Part shown: piece after piece, positions 1-7,816 of the stretch
Layout: each line of letters begins with the position of its first letter
Numbering within the stretch: position 1 is the first letter of the stretch
NCBI GenBank assembly: GCA_001596135.1
Contig: CP014773.1
Location: 5,456,001 to 5,520,000 of the forward strand
Length of the DNA stretch: 64,000 nt
Direction of reading: 5' to 3'
DNA from: Mucilaginibacter sp. PAMC 26640
GTDB taxonomy: Bacteria; Bacteroidota; Bacteroidia; Sphingobacteriales; Sphingobacteriaceae
Notes under the pieces: model-generated
Told to the model about the DNA's origin: nothing
Seen by the model: the letters and a program-made list of their open reading frames with translations, nothing else
Databases searched by the model: none
Translations under genes and position numbers: made by a program

Positions 1-441
1 TTTTCTTTAATTTATTGTTTATAGTTCGGCAAACCGATATTCGTTTCTACCCTATTCAAATCTATCAATTCTGAGGAAATAAGATTCTTAAGCGCAGTTT
101 TGGCGCGGTTTCCATCGGTCGTTGCTACTGATTTGTTATTGACTAAAAGGTATATTGCCATACAGTTGCAGGATCTGACTAAATGAAGGGACGAATGGCA
201 TAAAGGTAGGGTAATATATTGGAGCGCTACAGCGCGAATTAGGTACCTGCTATTCGAGCCTGACAAACATAATGTCAAAATTTACTACTGCACCGTGCAT
301 AATGCCGCAGATGCTCAGCCGTATTGCTACAGCTAATTTAAATTGAAGATCGAACTCTTACCGGATCAGCATGAACTTTCAGCGAAATCCGCAGTGTAAT
401 TCTTTTCGAAATTGATTCTAGCTCTATAGATGGATTTATGA
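1..441. other. Gene-poor left edge, nothing supported
   Basis: No reading frame here resembles a protein family I know. A minus-strand frame of 88 codons (12-278) has no ribosome-binding site and an unusual composition, and I do not support it as a gene. No tRNA, terminator or repeat was seen. Confidence 0.4.
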
Positions 442-1479
442 CTATCCAACAAACATTAATCCTATGTTTTTTTGCGCTGTACTGCTGCTTATTTTGGGTA
501 AAACTCTGTTCACTATAGCAAATTGCATAAAGGAACACATTACCGATGCTGCATAAACAAAAACATAACTGGCGGGCAAATTAGAAAAGTGACTGGTAAT
601 ATGGCTTTTTATAAAAATTATATGATAAAAATAGATCCATACTGTATTCGACGAAACAAAAGTGACAAAGTTTTTAAGCCAAAATCTTTTGTAAATGAAC
701 TTGATGATTGTAGGGCTCGCAGCATAACAGAGTAGACAAAGTACTAAACTGTAACTTAAATAGTATGCACGAGGTGGAAACTTAAACTGCTGCGTTGGGG
801 GAATAGTATTTAAATTGATTAAAAAATATATGGCAAATCCAAAAACTGATGTTATACATATAGATAGTAAGAATAAGAACTGGCCGCCGGTAAATGATGA
901 TAATCTGGTGCCCAAACTAAAAACCAAAATATAAAAGATACCAAATAGAATTACTGCCTCAAAATAAATATATGCCTTATCCCCAAGTAAATCTTTCCAA
1001 TTGTATTGAAAAAGCATTTCGTAGGCAAATAAACTGCTGACTAATATGAGTAAAAAATGATTGTTACTAGGTATCAAAGCATTGAAGCGTTCAATCAGCG
1101 GTGCAAATAAAGCGGTGATTAAAAACACTCTAAAAATCCAAACATAGCCTATGCCGGAAATAAAAGTATAGCTGTGAAAAACCTTTCCAAAAGTTAAGTG
1201 ATCAAAAGGATTTGCCATCAACATATTGAATATAAAATATATTGTTAAAAATGTCCATGCAGGATACACAAGCCTTTTAATGCGCTTATTAACATAGTCT
1301 TTGTAACTATAAATTGAGGGATAGATTGAATAGGTTAGGCCAGAGACCAGTACCATAAGTGGAACATCAAAATTACGGAGTTGAAATAACCAAGCAGGCG
1401 GGGATAAGTGAGCAAGAATTATAAGAGATAATCCTAAAAACCTTAAAAAATCAACGGTTCCATTACGTGAAATTAACAT
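442..1479 (-). CDS. Acyltransferase-3 family membrane protein
   Basis: This is a 345-residue polytopic membrane protein of the acyltransferase-3 family (OafA/YrhL/fucose O-acetylase type), which transfers acyl groups to sugars of surface polysaccharides at the inner membrane. The N-terminus carries the family signature: an Arg-Asn start, DFLRF at about residues 10-14 and the conserved His in ILAHLSPP (His24). About ten hydrophobic segments follow, with a basic NKRIKR loop after the second. The frame stays open to 1596, but residues upstream of Met 1479 are not family-like, so I start at 1479. The gene stands alone on its strand and the acceptor sugar cannot be told from the sequence. Confidence 0.75.
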   Translation of the reverse strand: MLISRNGTVDFLRFLGLSLIILAHLSPPAWLFQLRNFDVPLMVLVSGLTYSIYPSIYSYKDYVNKRIKRLVYPAWTFLTIYFIFNMLMANPFDHLTFGKVFHSYTFISGIGYVWIFRVFLITALFAPLIERFNALIPSNNHFLLILVSSLFAYEMLFQYNWKDLLGDKAYIYFEAVILFGIFYILVFSLGTRLSSFTGGQFLFLLSICITSVFGFAIYFLINLNTIPPTQQFKFPPRAYYLSYSLVLCLLCYAASPTIIKFIYKRFWLKNFVTFVSSNTVWIYFYHIIFIKSHITSHFSNLPASYVFVYAASVMCSFMQFAIVNRVLPKISSSTAQKNIGLMFVG

Positions 1480-1942
1480 TGTGATATGCGATAGTTCATT
1501 CAAAGCTATCCAATAAAGAAGTTTATTTAATCTATCAGAAAAAATGTTGAACGAATCGTGTGATGGTTGGGGCAATTTCTCACAATTAGACCACAATTTC
1601 TGATTGCTGAAGCCTATTCAGAAAAGCCAAGGCAGGCGAATTACTTCTTAGCTCGTAAAAGCAATATCGAGTGCTCGTTGATGTCATTTGAAATTAAACA
1701 GTTAGATAAATAGTATAGTCAAAGCCTTTCATATACATTGATTTTCAAGCCTTTGTCGCTAAATTGCTGCTTAAGCAAGACAGAAGCTCAAATCACCGGC
1801 GATGATTCTTCAGGTAGAAAAATGAGCTTAATAAAATAAAGAGCCTAACGGGTTTGTTAGGCTCTAAGTCGGTTATTTAAGTAATTTAAATTCGGCGGCT
1901 CCGCAAGGATTTGATTAAAACCCAATTGCTACAGTATGAATG
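1480..1942. other. Intergenic stretch with one terminator
   Basis: The only structure seen is the hairpin at 1840-1865, annotated separately. No supported reading frame is present. Confidence 0.5.
1840..1865 (-). terminator. Hairpin downstream of the NHL lipoprotein gene
   Basis: A perfect 10-bp stem (AGAGCCTAAC / GTTAGGCTCT) with a 6-base loop lies about 80 bases beyond the stop codon of the NHL gene. On the minus strand the stem is followed by T-rich sequence (TTTATTTTATT). It is probably a rho-independent terminator. Confidence 0.6.
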
Positions 1943-2902
1943 TTATTGAGGCACCGGAATTCTTCTGACCGTATTATCCCCGCTGGTGTAGTAAAGATAC
2001 TTTTCGCTATTCGCTAATGCAATTCCATTAGCCTGCGCACCGTTATAAATAGTAGTTAGCTGGTTGTTTTTTATCATTTTTATATCACCATTATCACCTG
2101 TAGTTAAATATACCGTGTTTCCTGCTTTGTTCACAGCATATGCATGAATTACTCCGGTATTAAGGTCGGCATAAACGCGATTTAGGCCCGTAGAGCCGAT
2201 TGTATACAAGCCGCCATTGCTGCTTAGATATTTAACACCTACGGAACTGGTATGAAGCTGATAAGCGCTTTTCTCGTCGGAAATTTTTGTAAATGACGAA
2301 CTTAATTGGTTTTTTTTGATGGTACCCAAATAGGTTGTGATTTGATTAGCTGGTAGATTAAAAAAGGTGTGCGTCATATAAAAAAAAGTACCTGTGGGAT
2401 CTTCGTCCAAACCACCTACAAGGCCGATGCCATTGTCGGCATTGCTAAAGCTTTTAATAACTGCACCATCTTTATAAAGTACGAGCTTTTTGTTTGCCGA
2501 AATGCCAACAGTGCCATTATTCAGTACGGCAACATAAAAAGGGGCTTCGCTAAATTCAATTTCGCCAAAATATTCAGGGGCTATGTTAAGCGTGGTGACT
2601 TTATTCTGAATGCTAATTCTGCGGACGGCCTGGTTACCCGAATCGCAAATGTACAGCGTTCCGTCGCCATCTACGAAAATGCCGGTAATTGACTTAAACC
2701 TGGCTGCAGATCCTACACCGTCAGTAAAACCGCTACTGCCCGCTTTACCGGCTACCAGCAACGGAGTTATTTGTACCGCCAGGCTTTCAACATGGGTGGT
2801 TGCTAAAGGATTGTTTACTGTAGGCTTTACTGCATCTTCCCGCTTACAAGCCGTTAAATACAACAGCAGCGCAGCGCACGTGATTGTTAGATTTCTTTTC
2901 AT
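1943..2902 (-). CDS. NHL-repeat lipoprotein
   Basis: This is a 319-residue putative outer-membrane or periplasmic lipoprotein. A signal peptide with lipobox LTAC (Cys19) is followed by a beta-propeller of NHL type. The clearest repeat is at about residues 54-100, with the typical order of a Gly-rich loop, AARFKSITGIFVDGDGTLYICDSGNQAVRRI; later blades contain GIALANSEKYLYYTSGDNTVRRI. NHL propellers are binding scaffolds, and the ligand is unknown. I start at 2902 because it directly precedes the signal peptide; the frame runs on to 3010 without family features. The gene is monocistronic with a hairpin downstream. Confidence 0.75.
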   Translation of the reverse strand: MKRNLTITCAALLLYLTACKREDAVKPTVNNPLATTHVESLAVQITPLLVAGKAGSSGFTDGVGSAARFKSITGIFVDGDGTLYICDSGNQAVRRISIQNKVTTLNIAPEYFGEIEFSEAPFYVAVLNNGTVGISANKKLVLYKDGAVIKSFSNADNGIGLVGGLDEDPTGTFFYMTHTFFNLPANQITTYLGTIKKNQLSSSFTKISDEKSAYQLHTSSVGVKYLSSNGGLYTIGSTGLNRVYADLNTGVIHAYAVNKAGNTVYLTTGDNGDIKMIKNNQLTTIYNGAQANGIALANSEKYLYYTSGDNTVRRIPVPQ

Positions 2903-3573
2903 AAAGGTTAATTTTTTATAATTGAATAGCAAATATAACCCGATGAACTGCCACCCTGTTATACAATTTCGTGCCAATTTGGGACAACAGATCTGTTGCA
3001 ATGAAAACAATAACCCGCAGACATTTTGAGATACGTAAGCCCTACTACACGCACCCTCCTGTCTTTTAAGCTATTAGGCTCTGTTCTTCACAACCATATT
3101 ACAACAGCAACTAAACACGTATGCTGCCATAACGTGACTCATACTTTTAGTTAAACCGATCGTTGAATTAATTTAAAGTTAACCTGACTAATATTAACCA
3201 GTTCCATATTTAAGTTCCAAAACAGAACTAGTTATAATGCTTGTACGGGGAAACTTACCGATAAAAACGGAGTTGCTGATAGATTCACAACTACATTGCT
3301 TTAGTGGTGTTGTCAATCCCAGAGGGACAACATCCATCTCACCGTTGCGGCATAATGAACCTATCGAAGGCACTACCAGGATTAGCATGTTAGAATTAAA
3401 GACCATCTAAGGAGTAAAATTCGATGATGCTTACGCCGATAAATCGAAGGAGAATTAGTAGGAGTTGAAGTTAAATTTATAAATATGGCTGATCTTATTT
3501 ATCGTACCGTTGTTCGATCCTATCTGGAGCATAGCCATCTAATTAGACAGTACAAGTTAGCATTGTACTTATA
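2903..3573. other. Intergenic, no gene recognised
   Basis: About 670 bases between the divergent ends of two minus-strand genes. A 70-codon minus-strand frame at 3194-3406 has no recognisable similarity or ribosome-binding site. No clear terminator or RNA structure was found. Confidence 0.4.
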
Positions 3574-3948
3574 CTATTTTTCTATAATCACCACAGCCGA
3601 TGCCGCACTTTTAATGTGCGTTAGCGAAACAAGAATATTGCTGAACTGCATGGCGCCGATGGTAACACTAGTTTCATCCAACAGCTCAATCGACGGCTTA
3701 CCATACTCATCGTTTACTACCTCTACCTGGTTAAAGGATGTGCCTTTGAGCCAGCCAGTGCCGATAGCCTTAAAAAATGCCTCTTTGGCGGCAAAGCGGG
3801 CCGCATAATGCTCAAACTTATTTGTCTTGGCTTCGCAGTAAGTAATTTCATTGACGGAAAATACCAGATCGCGGAAACTGTCGCCCTTGTTTATCTTTTC
3901 AGCCAGGCGCTCCACTTCAACAATATCAATACCTATACCGGCTATCAT
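3574..3948 (-). CDS. acpS: Holo-[acyl-carrier-protein] synthase
   Basis: This 124-residue enzyme transfers the 4'-phosphopantetheine arm of CoA to the serine of acyl carrier protein, activating it for fatty acid or polyketide synthesis in the cytoplasm. The two AcpS signatures are present: GIGIDIVEV with the metal-binding Asp8, and RFAAKEAFFKA (51-61) with Glu56. Length is normal for the family. The next gene upstream on the same strand is the glycosyltransferase-DUF2062 gene, 152 bases away, so they may be cotranscribed. The neighbouring FabG and hotdog genes suggest a role in a pigment pathway, but this could equally be the housekeeping AcpS. Confidence 0.92.
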   Translation of the reverse strand: MIAGIGIDIVEVERLAEKINKGDSFRDLVFSVNEITYCEAKTNKFEHYAARFAAKEAFFKAIGTGWLKGTSFNQVEVVNDEYGKPSIELLDETSVTIGAMQFSNILVSLTHIKSAASAVVIIEK

Positions 3949-4100
3949 TTAATTCCTTTAAATCAAACTTAGGTATTTTAACATAAATAAGATAGGACTA
4001 GGCGTATTTTCGCCGTTTTTACATCAACTGACAATTCTTTGCAAGTTCTTTACAGTGGTAAAAATCTGTCGCCTGTTTCTCCACGGATAACCTGATTCTG

Positions 4101-5285
4101 TTAATTTAAATCGGCAGAGCCTGCTTTTTTATTAAAAATCTTAAGCAGGATAAAGGTGATTAGGGTAGCCAGCAAACCGGCCGCAATAGCCAGGGTAATG
4201 CTACCAATGAGGTACTGTTGCGTGTGTTCTTTCATTGATTCCAAAGAAATCTTAGGTATAAAAGCCATCGATGCAGCCTTCTCGCCCATCCATATTTGCC
4301 CGGCTTTGAAGCTCAGAAAGATAACCAGCGGGATCATCGGCGGAATACTGATATGCGATGCAATGGCCACCAATGGTTTATTTAGCCTGAAAATCGCGGC
4401 GAAAAGCAATCCGGTGATCATTTGAAACCCCCAGATCGGCGCGATACCCATGAAGACGCCAACGCCTACCGATGTTGCCTTTAGCGCAGGCGACTGGTTA
4501 AAATTAAATAAATGCTGTTTCAATAATTCTTTAGCCTTTTTTTCCACGAAGATCAAGCGGAAAAAATTCCGGGGCTTAATGTAAACGAAGGCTATCAGCA
4601 CCGCCAATAAGTTTAGCATATTTAAGCGGATCTGGTTTACTACTAATCTTAAATTGGACTTTATCTCTTTCGGTGCATAAACAACCGGTACCGAATCTAT
4701 ACGGATGCCGCCCCAAGCTGCACGAATAAGCAATTCCCATTGAAATTCATCTCCATTGGTAACATACTTTCTGTTTTTCATCAAGTATAATGGATACAAA
4801 CAGAAACCCGACTGCGTATCGGAACAGGCTACACCTGTTGCAACTTTAAACCAAAAACTTGCGAGTTTATGTGAAAAATTAGTTTTACTGCCTGTGTCAG
4901 TTTGCCCTGTAAAACGCGATCCTATGATGATAGCGTTTCGAACAGTTTCCAGTTTTTCGACAAAGGCAGGAATATCCTTTGCGAAGTATTGCCCGTCGGC
5001 ATCCAGGCAAATGGCAAATTCAAAGTGCAAAGCCAAAGCATGTTTAAATGATTTGCGCAGGGCTAGGCCCTTGTCCGCATTTTCGGCACAGTCAACAATC
5101 TTCACAAACGGATAGGCATTTAATACGCCAGCCATTTCGGTTGTTAGGCCACTAATGGCAACGAAAACATTTGATGTGTACGCCGAAACATCTGCAAGTA
5201 AAAGGGCGAGCGTTTCTGTATTGATATACCTGGGTATAATTACACAAATTTTTAAATCGTCAAATATTTTATTAATTCCCGTCAA
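4101..5285 (-). CDS. Glycosyltransferase family 2 fused to DUF2062
   Basis: A 394-residue two-domain membrane protein. Residues 10-230 form a GT2-type glycosyltransferase with VIIPRY at 15-20, the nucleotide/metal-binding LDADGQ (Asp95, Asp97) and an SDTQSGF motif near 155. Residues about 245-385 form a DUF2062 domain with four hydrophobic segments, including the GVFMGIAPIWGFQ motif typical of that family. Such fusions occur in Bacteroidota flexirubin/aryl-polyene clusters and elsewhere. Here the gene is divergent from a FabG-like reductase and two hotdog proteins, which supports a role in making or modifying a polyene lipid. The sugar donor and acceptor are unknown. Confidence 0.85.
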   Translation of the reverse strand: MTGINKIFDDLKICVIIPRYINTETLALLLADVSAYTSNVFVAISGLTTEMAGVLNAYPFVKIVDCAENADKGLALRKSFKHALALHFEFAICLDADGQYFAKDIPAFVEKLETVRNAIIIGSRFTGQTDTGSKTNFSHKLASFWFKVATGVACSDTQSGFCLYPLYLMKNRKYVTNGDEFQWELLIRAAWGGIRIDSVPVVYAPKEIKSNLRLVVNQIRLNMLNLLAVLIAFVYIKPRNFFRLIFVEKKAKELLKQHLFNFNQSPALKATSVGVGVFMGIAPIWGFQMITGLLFAAIFRLNKPLVAIASHISIPPMIPLVIFLSFKAGQIWMGEKAASMAFIPKISLESMKEHTQQYLIGSITLAIAAGLLATLITFILLKIFNKKAGSADLN

Positions 5286-5667
5286 TTCCTCTATCTGTTT
5301 TGGTAAGCCCCAATCATCACTTTCTGTAATTCGGACAAAGCTCCTGATGCATGTTCATACTGCCCGTCAAATTTATTCAACTTTTAAAACGCAGTGCCTG
5401 TTTTTAGTTATTTTTCTCGCTGGCGCAAATGCGATGCAACAACACTCCCGATCAAAACCTAATAAAGCACGCTAACAAAAAAACGCGTCTTTAAATATTT
5501 ACTCTACTTTTGCACAGGCTCTGTAAGGTTAGTATTTAATGGTCTGGTAAAGATCAGCGCTGTGTTCAGCTAAATTCTTAAAGCAAATCTGTTAATTAAT
5601 AATGCTTTTACAATAATCAAACCAGAAAAACATACAGTCACAACTATAAAAATTTCTCCATTTAAAT
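5286..5667. other. Divergent promoter region
   Basis: This 382-base region separates the minus-strand glycosyltransferase and the plus-strand FabG-like gene. It contains a TACTTTTG box at 5505. A plus-strand frame crossing it (to 5475) is a continuation of antisense sequence and is not supported as a gene. Confidence 0.5.
5505..5512 (+). promoter_or_regulatory. Bacteroidota -7 box for the FabG-like operon
   Basis: TACTTTTG matches the Bacteroidota consensus TAnnTTTG. It would give a leader of about 150 bases before the reductase start at 5668. The -33 box is weak (AT-rich CTTTAAA). Confidence 0.45.
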
Positions 5668-6396
5668 ATGAAATGCGCATTAGTAACCGGTGGATCAAGA
5701 GGAATTGGAAGAGCTATTTGCTACAAAATGGCCAGCTTGGGCTACTATGTGATTATTAACTATAAAGCCAACCAAACCGAAGCTGATCACACCCTTACCC
5801 AGATCAAAGAAAACGGAGGCACTGGAGAGTTGCTTCGTTTTGATGTTGGAGACAAAGCGGAAATTGCAAGTGTATTAGGCGATTGGCTAGTACACCATAC
5901 CGAAAAACATATAGAGATATTGGTAAATAACGCAGGTATTAAAGATGATGGCCTGATGATGTGGATGACCGACGAACAATGGGATGGCGTATTAAAAACC
6001 AGTTTAGATGGCTTCTTTTACGTTACCCGGTTGGTATTGAACGGCATGCTCCAACAAAAATATGGCAGGATAGTAAATGTGGTATCGCTATCTGGCATTA
6101 AAGGCCTTGCGGGCCAGGTAAATTACTCTGCAGCAAAAGCGGGTGTAATTGGCGGCACCAAAGCGCTGGCCCAGGAAGTTGGCCGTAAAGGAATAACCGT
6201 AAATGCAGTTGCGCCGGGTTTTATAAAAACCGACATGACTGAGGGCCTCAATGAAAAAGAATTGTCATCCATCATCCCGGTAAAGCGATTTGGCACCCCG
6301 GAAGAGGTGGCCCACGCTGTAGCGTTTTTAGCATCAGCAGAGGCTGGCTATATTACCGGGCAGGTACTCTCCATCAATGGAGGCCTTTATTCTTAG
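5668..6396 (+). CDS. 3-oxoacyl-ACP reductase-like SDR (FabG family)
   Basis: This 242-residue short-chain dehydrogenase probably reduces 3-ketoacyl-ACP to 3-hydroxyacyl-ACP with NADPH. It has the Rossmann signature GGSRGIGRA (8-16), NNAG (87-90), and the catalytic set Ser140, Tyr153 and Lys157 in the FabG-like context GQVNYSAAKAG. It ends with the FabG-like ITGQVLSINGG. It is the first of three same-strand genes with two hotdog proteins, giving a reduction plus dehydration module typical of polyene synthesis (ApeQ-like in aryl-polyene clusters). The cell's housekeeping fabG is likely elsewhere, but I cannot exclude that this is it. Confidence 0.85.
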   Translation: MKCALVTGGSRGIGRAICYKMASLGYYVIINYKANQTEADHTLTQIKENGGTGELLRFDVGDKAEIASVLGDWLVHHTEKHIEILVNNAGIKDDGLMMWMTDEQWDGVLKTSLDGFFYVTRLVLNGMLQQKYGRIVNVVSLSGIKGLAGQVNYSAAKAGVIGGTKALAQEVGRKGITVNAVAPGFIKTDMTEGLNEKELSSIIPVKRFGTPEEVAHAVAFLASAEAGYITGQVLSINGGLYS

Positions 6397-6427
6397 CGTT
6401 GCGATATTAAATTTAAAGGTTAAAACA

Positions 6428-6847
6428 ATGGAACTCTCATTAGCAGATACATTATCCCTTATTCCTCAGCGGCCGCCATTCGTAATGATCGATAAGCTGG
6501 TAAGCTGTGACACAACGAAGTATAAGACCACCTTCCTTGTAACAGCGGACAATTTATTAGTTGACAACGGCAACCTGAGCGAAGCCGGGCTAACCGAAAA
6601 TATAGCACAAACGGCTGCGGCCGGCGCAGGATATCTCGCAAAGCAAATCAGCGAACCCATTTTAAACGGCTACATAGGCAGTATTAAAAACCTGGAAGTG
6701 TTTGGATTACCTAAAGTGGGCGATGTTGTAGAAACCGAAGTTAATGTAGAAAATCAAATATTTGACGTGACGATCATATCCGGAACTGTGAAGTGTGCAG
6801 AGGTGATGCTCGCCCGTTGCGAGATGAAAATATTCATTAGCAACTAA
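6428..6847 (+). CDS. Hotdog-fold dehydratase-like protein lacking catalytic His (ApeP-like)
   Basis: This 139-residue protein belongs to the FabZ/ApeP hotdog superfamily. It begins with LIPQRPPFVMIDKLV (11-25), the region corresponding to FabZ LPHRFPFLLVD. The central helix ENIAQTAAAGAG keeps the conserved acid (Glu57) and the A-Q pair. The GHFPGxPxxPG loop that carries the catalytic His of FabZ is absent and replaced by VDNGNLSEAGL. The start at 6428 is chosen because upstream in-frame residues overlap the fabG end and are unlike the family. The stop is 48 bases before the next hotdog gene, which keeps the His but lacks the Glu, so the two may work as a heterodimer. Confidence 0.8.
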   Translation: MELSLADTLSLIPQRPPFVMIDKLVSCDTTKYKTTFLVTADNLLVDNGNLSEAGLTENIAQTAAAGAGYLAKQISEPILNGYIGSIKNLEVFGLPKVGDVVETEVNVENQIFDVTIISGTVKCAEVMLARCEMKIFISN

Positions 6848-6895
6848 ACCTGCAAACAACAATCTCTTCCTAATCACTGATATAGCAGATATACA

Positions 6896-7264
6896 ATGCT
6901 GAATAATGATCTTTTTAAGTTTACCCATCTGTTAAGGACAGAAAGTAGTGTGACAGCAACTATAGAACTCAATCCTGCTCACCCTATCTTTAATGGGCAC
7001 TTCCCGGGGCAGCCTGTATTGCCGGGCGTTTGTATGCTGCAAATCATCAAAGAGTTGCTGGAAGTTTCGCTTGGCAAACCAACCCGCATGCGTAAAGCAA
7101 GTGAGCTTAAATTCTTATCGCTAATTTCTCCGGAGGAAACCGACGTGCTGCAGGCCCAGATAATAACCACGTTAGCAGACGGCCTGATTAGTTTAGACGC
7201 TAAGCTGCATAATAATGAAACTGTGCTTTTTAAATTCAAAGGAATGTTTGAAGAGCTGGTATAG
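6896..7264 (+). CDS. FabZ/ApeI-like 3-hydroxyacyl-ACP dehydratase
   Basis: A 122-residue single hotdog protein with the full FabA/FabZ loop GHFPGQPVLPGV (34-45), including the catalytic His35. At the position of the FabZ catalytic Glu (His plus 14) it has Gln49. In FabZ dimers the His of one subunit works with the Glu of the other, so the upstream partner with Glu57 could complete the site. It is the third gene of the FabG-hotdog-hotdog set and the likely step is dehydration of 3-hydroxyacyl-ACP to enoyl-ACP during polyene chain growth. The next gene is convergent. Confidence 0.82.
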   Translation: MLNNDLFKFTHLLRTESSVTATIELNPAHPIFNGHFPGQPVLPGVCMLQIIKELLEVSLGKPTRMRKASELKFLSLISPEETDVLQAQIITTLADGLISLDAKLHNNETVLFKFKGMFEELV

Positions 7265-7308
7265 CATCTTATTTAAGCGCCAGAACTATACCCCCCACCT
7301 CATAGCCA

Positions 7309-7644
7309 TCAATTCCAGATCTGACTTTGAAATTGTTTCGGGCTCACACCGGTCTCCTTTTTAAATAATCTGGAGAAATAGGGCAAATTTTCAAAACCAA
7401 GCGAATAGGCCGTCTCTGCAATATTATGATCAGCAGCTTTGTTAACGGCGGCAAAACTGGCGGCCCTGTCGTTTACGTCCAGTTGGATTAGAAAAACCGA
7501 ATCACCGTATTCGCTTACCAGGTCATCCAGATCGGTTAATTTGCGTGCAGTTGCGGCCACCTTATCGCCGCGATCTAAAAATGCTTTGGCCCATAGCTTT
7601 CCAAACCCACGGGAAGCGCCTGTTATTAAAATAGTTTTTGACAT
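7309..7644 (-). pseudogene. Deletion fusion: SDR N-terminus joined to AraC C-terminus
   Basis: This 111-codon open frame is a chimera. Residues 1-73 are the first third of a classical short-chain dehydrogenase: TGASRGFGK nucleotide-binding motif at 8-16, the Arg34 region, and LDVND at 55-59. Residues 74-111 are the last helix-turn-helix of an AraC-family regulator (IAETAYSLGFENLPYFSRLFKKETGVSPKQF). The join is abrupt at about 7425, where SDRs normally continue into the NNAG region. The simplest reading is an in-frame deletion that removed the end of an SDR gene, the spacer and the start of a downstream araC-like gene. The promoter box upstream remains, so a chimeric protein could still be made. 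Neither parental activity is expected. Confidence 0.88.
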
Positions 7645-7670
7645 TGTTTTAGTTGTTAAATATTATAACA

Positions 7671-7678
7671 CAAAGGTA
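7671..7678 (-). promoter_or_regulatory. -7 box upstream of the SDR-AraC fusion
   Basis: On the minus strand this reads TACCTTTG, a full match to TAnnTTTG, 26 bases before the start codon of the fused frame. It was presumably the promoter of the original SDR gene. Confidence 0.5.
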
Positions 7679-7790
7679 TTTAGGCTAAGGCACAGCAGTT
7701 TATACAAAAGCGGCAATTACTGATACAAAATGCGGATCGAAGTATAACTGTATCGAAGACATTTTTAATTGCTTTTTCAAATATTTGTTT

Positions 7791-7798
7791 TACCTTGA
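7791..7798 (+). promoter_or_regulatory. Promoter of the GH29 fucosidase gene
   Basis: TACCTTGA fits the Bacteroidota -7 box at 7 of 8 positions counting the free ones, and a TTG at 7769-7771 lies 19 bases upstream, the usual -33 spacing. It is only 18 bases before the start codon, so the leader would be very short. Confidence 0.35.
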
Positions 7799-7816
7799 GT
7801 TACCAATTTACCTGAT

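Noticed and set aside
12..278. 88-codon minus-strand frame at the left edge
   Set aside because: No recognisable family, odd composition and no ribosome-binding site; likely chance.
338..538. 66-codon minus-strand frame upstream of the acyltransferase stop
   Set aside because: Overlaps the acyltransferase gene end in another frame and matches nothing known.
3194..3406. 70-codon minus-strand frame in the 2903-3573 spacer
   Set aside because: No family resemblance or translation signals; best treated as non-coding.
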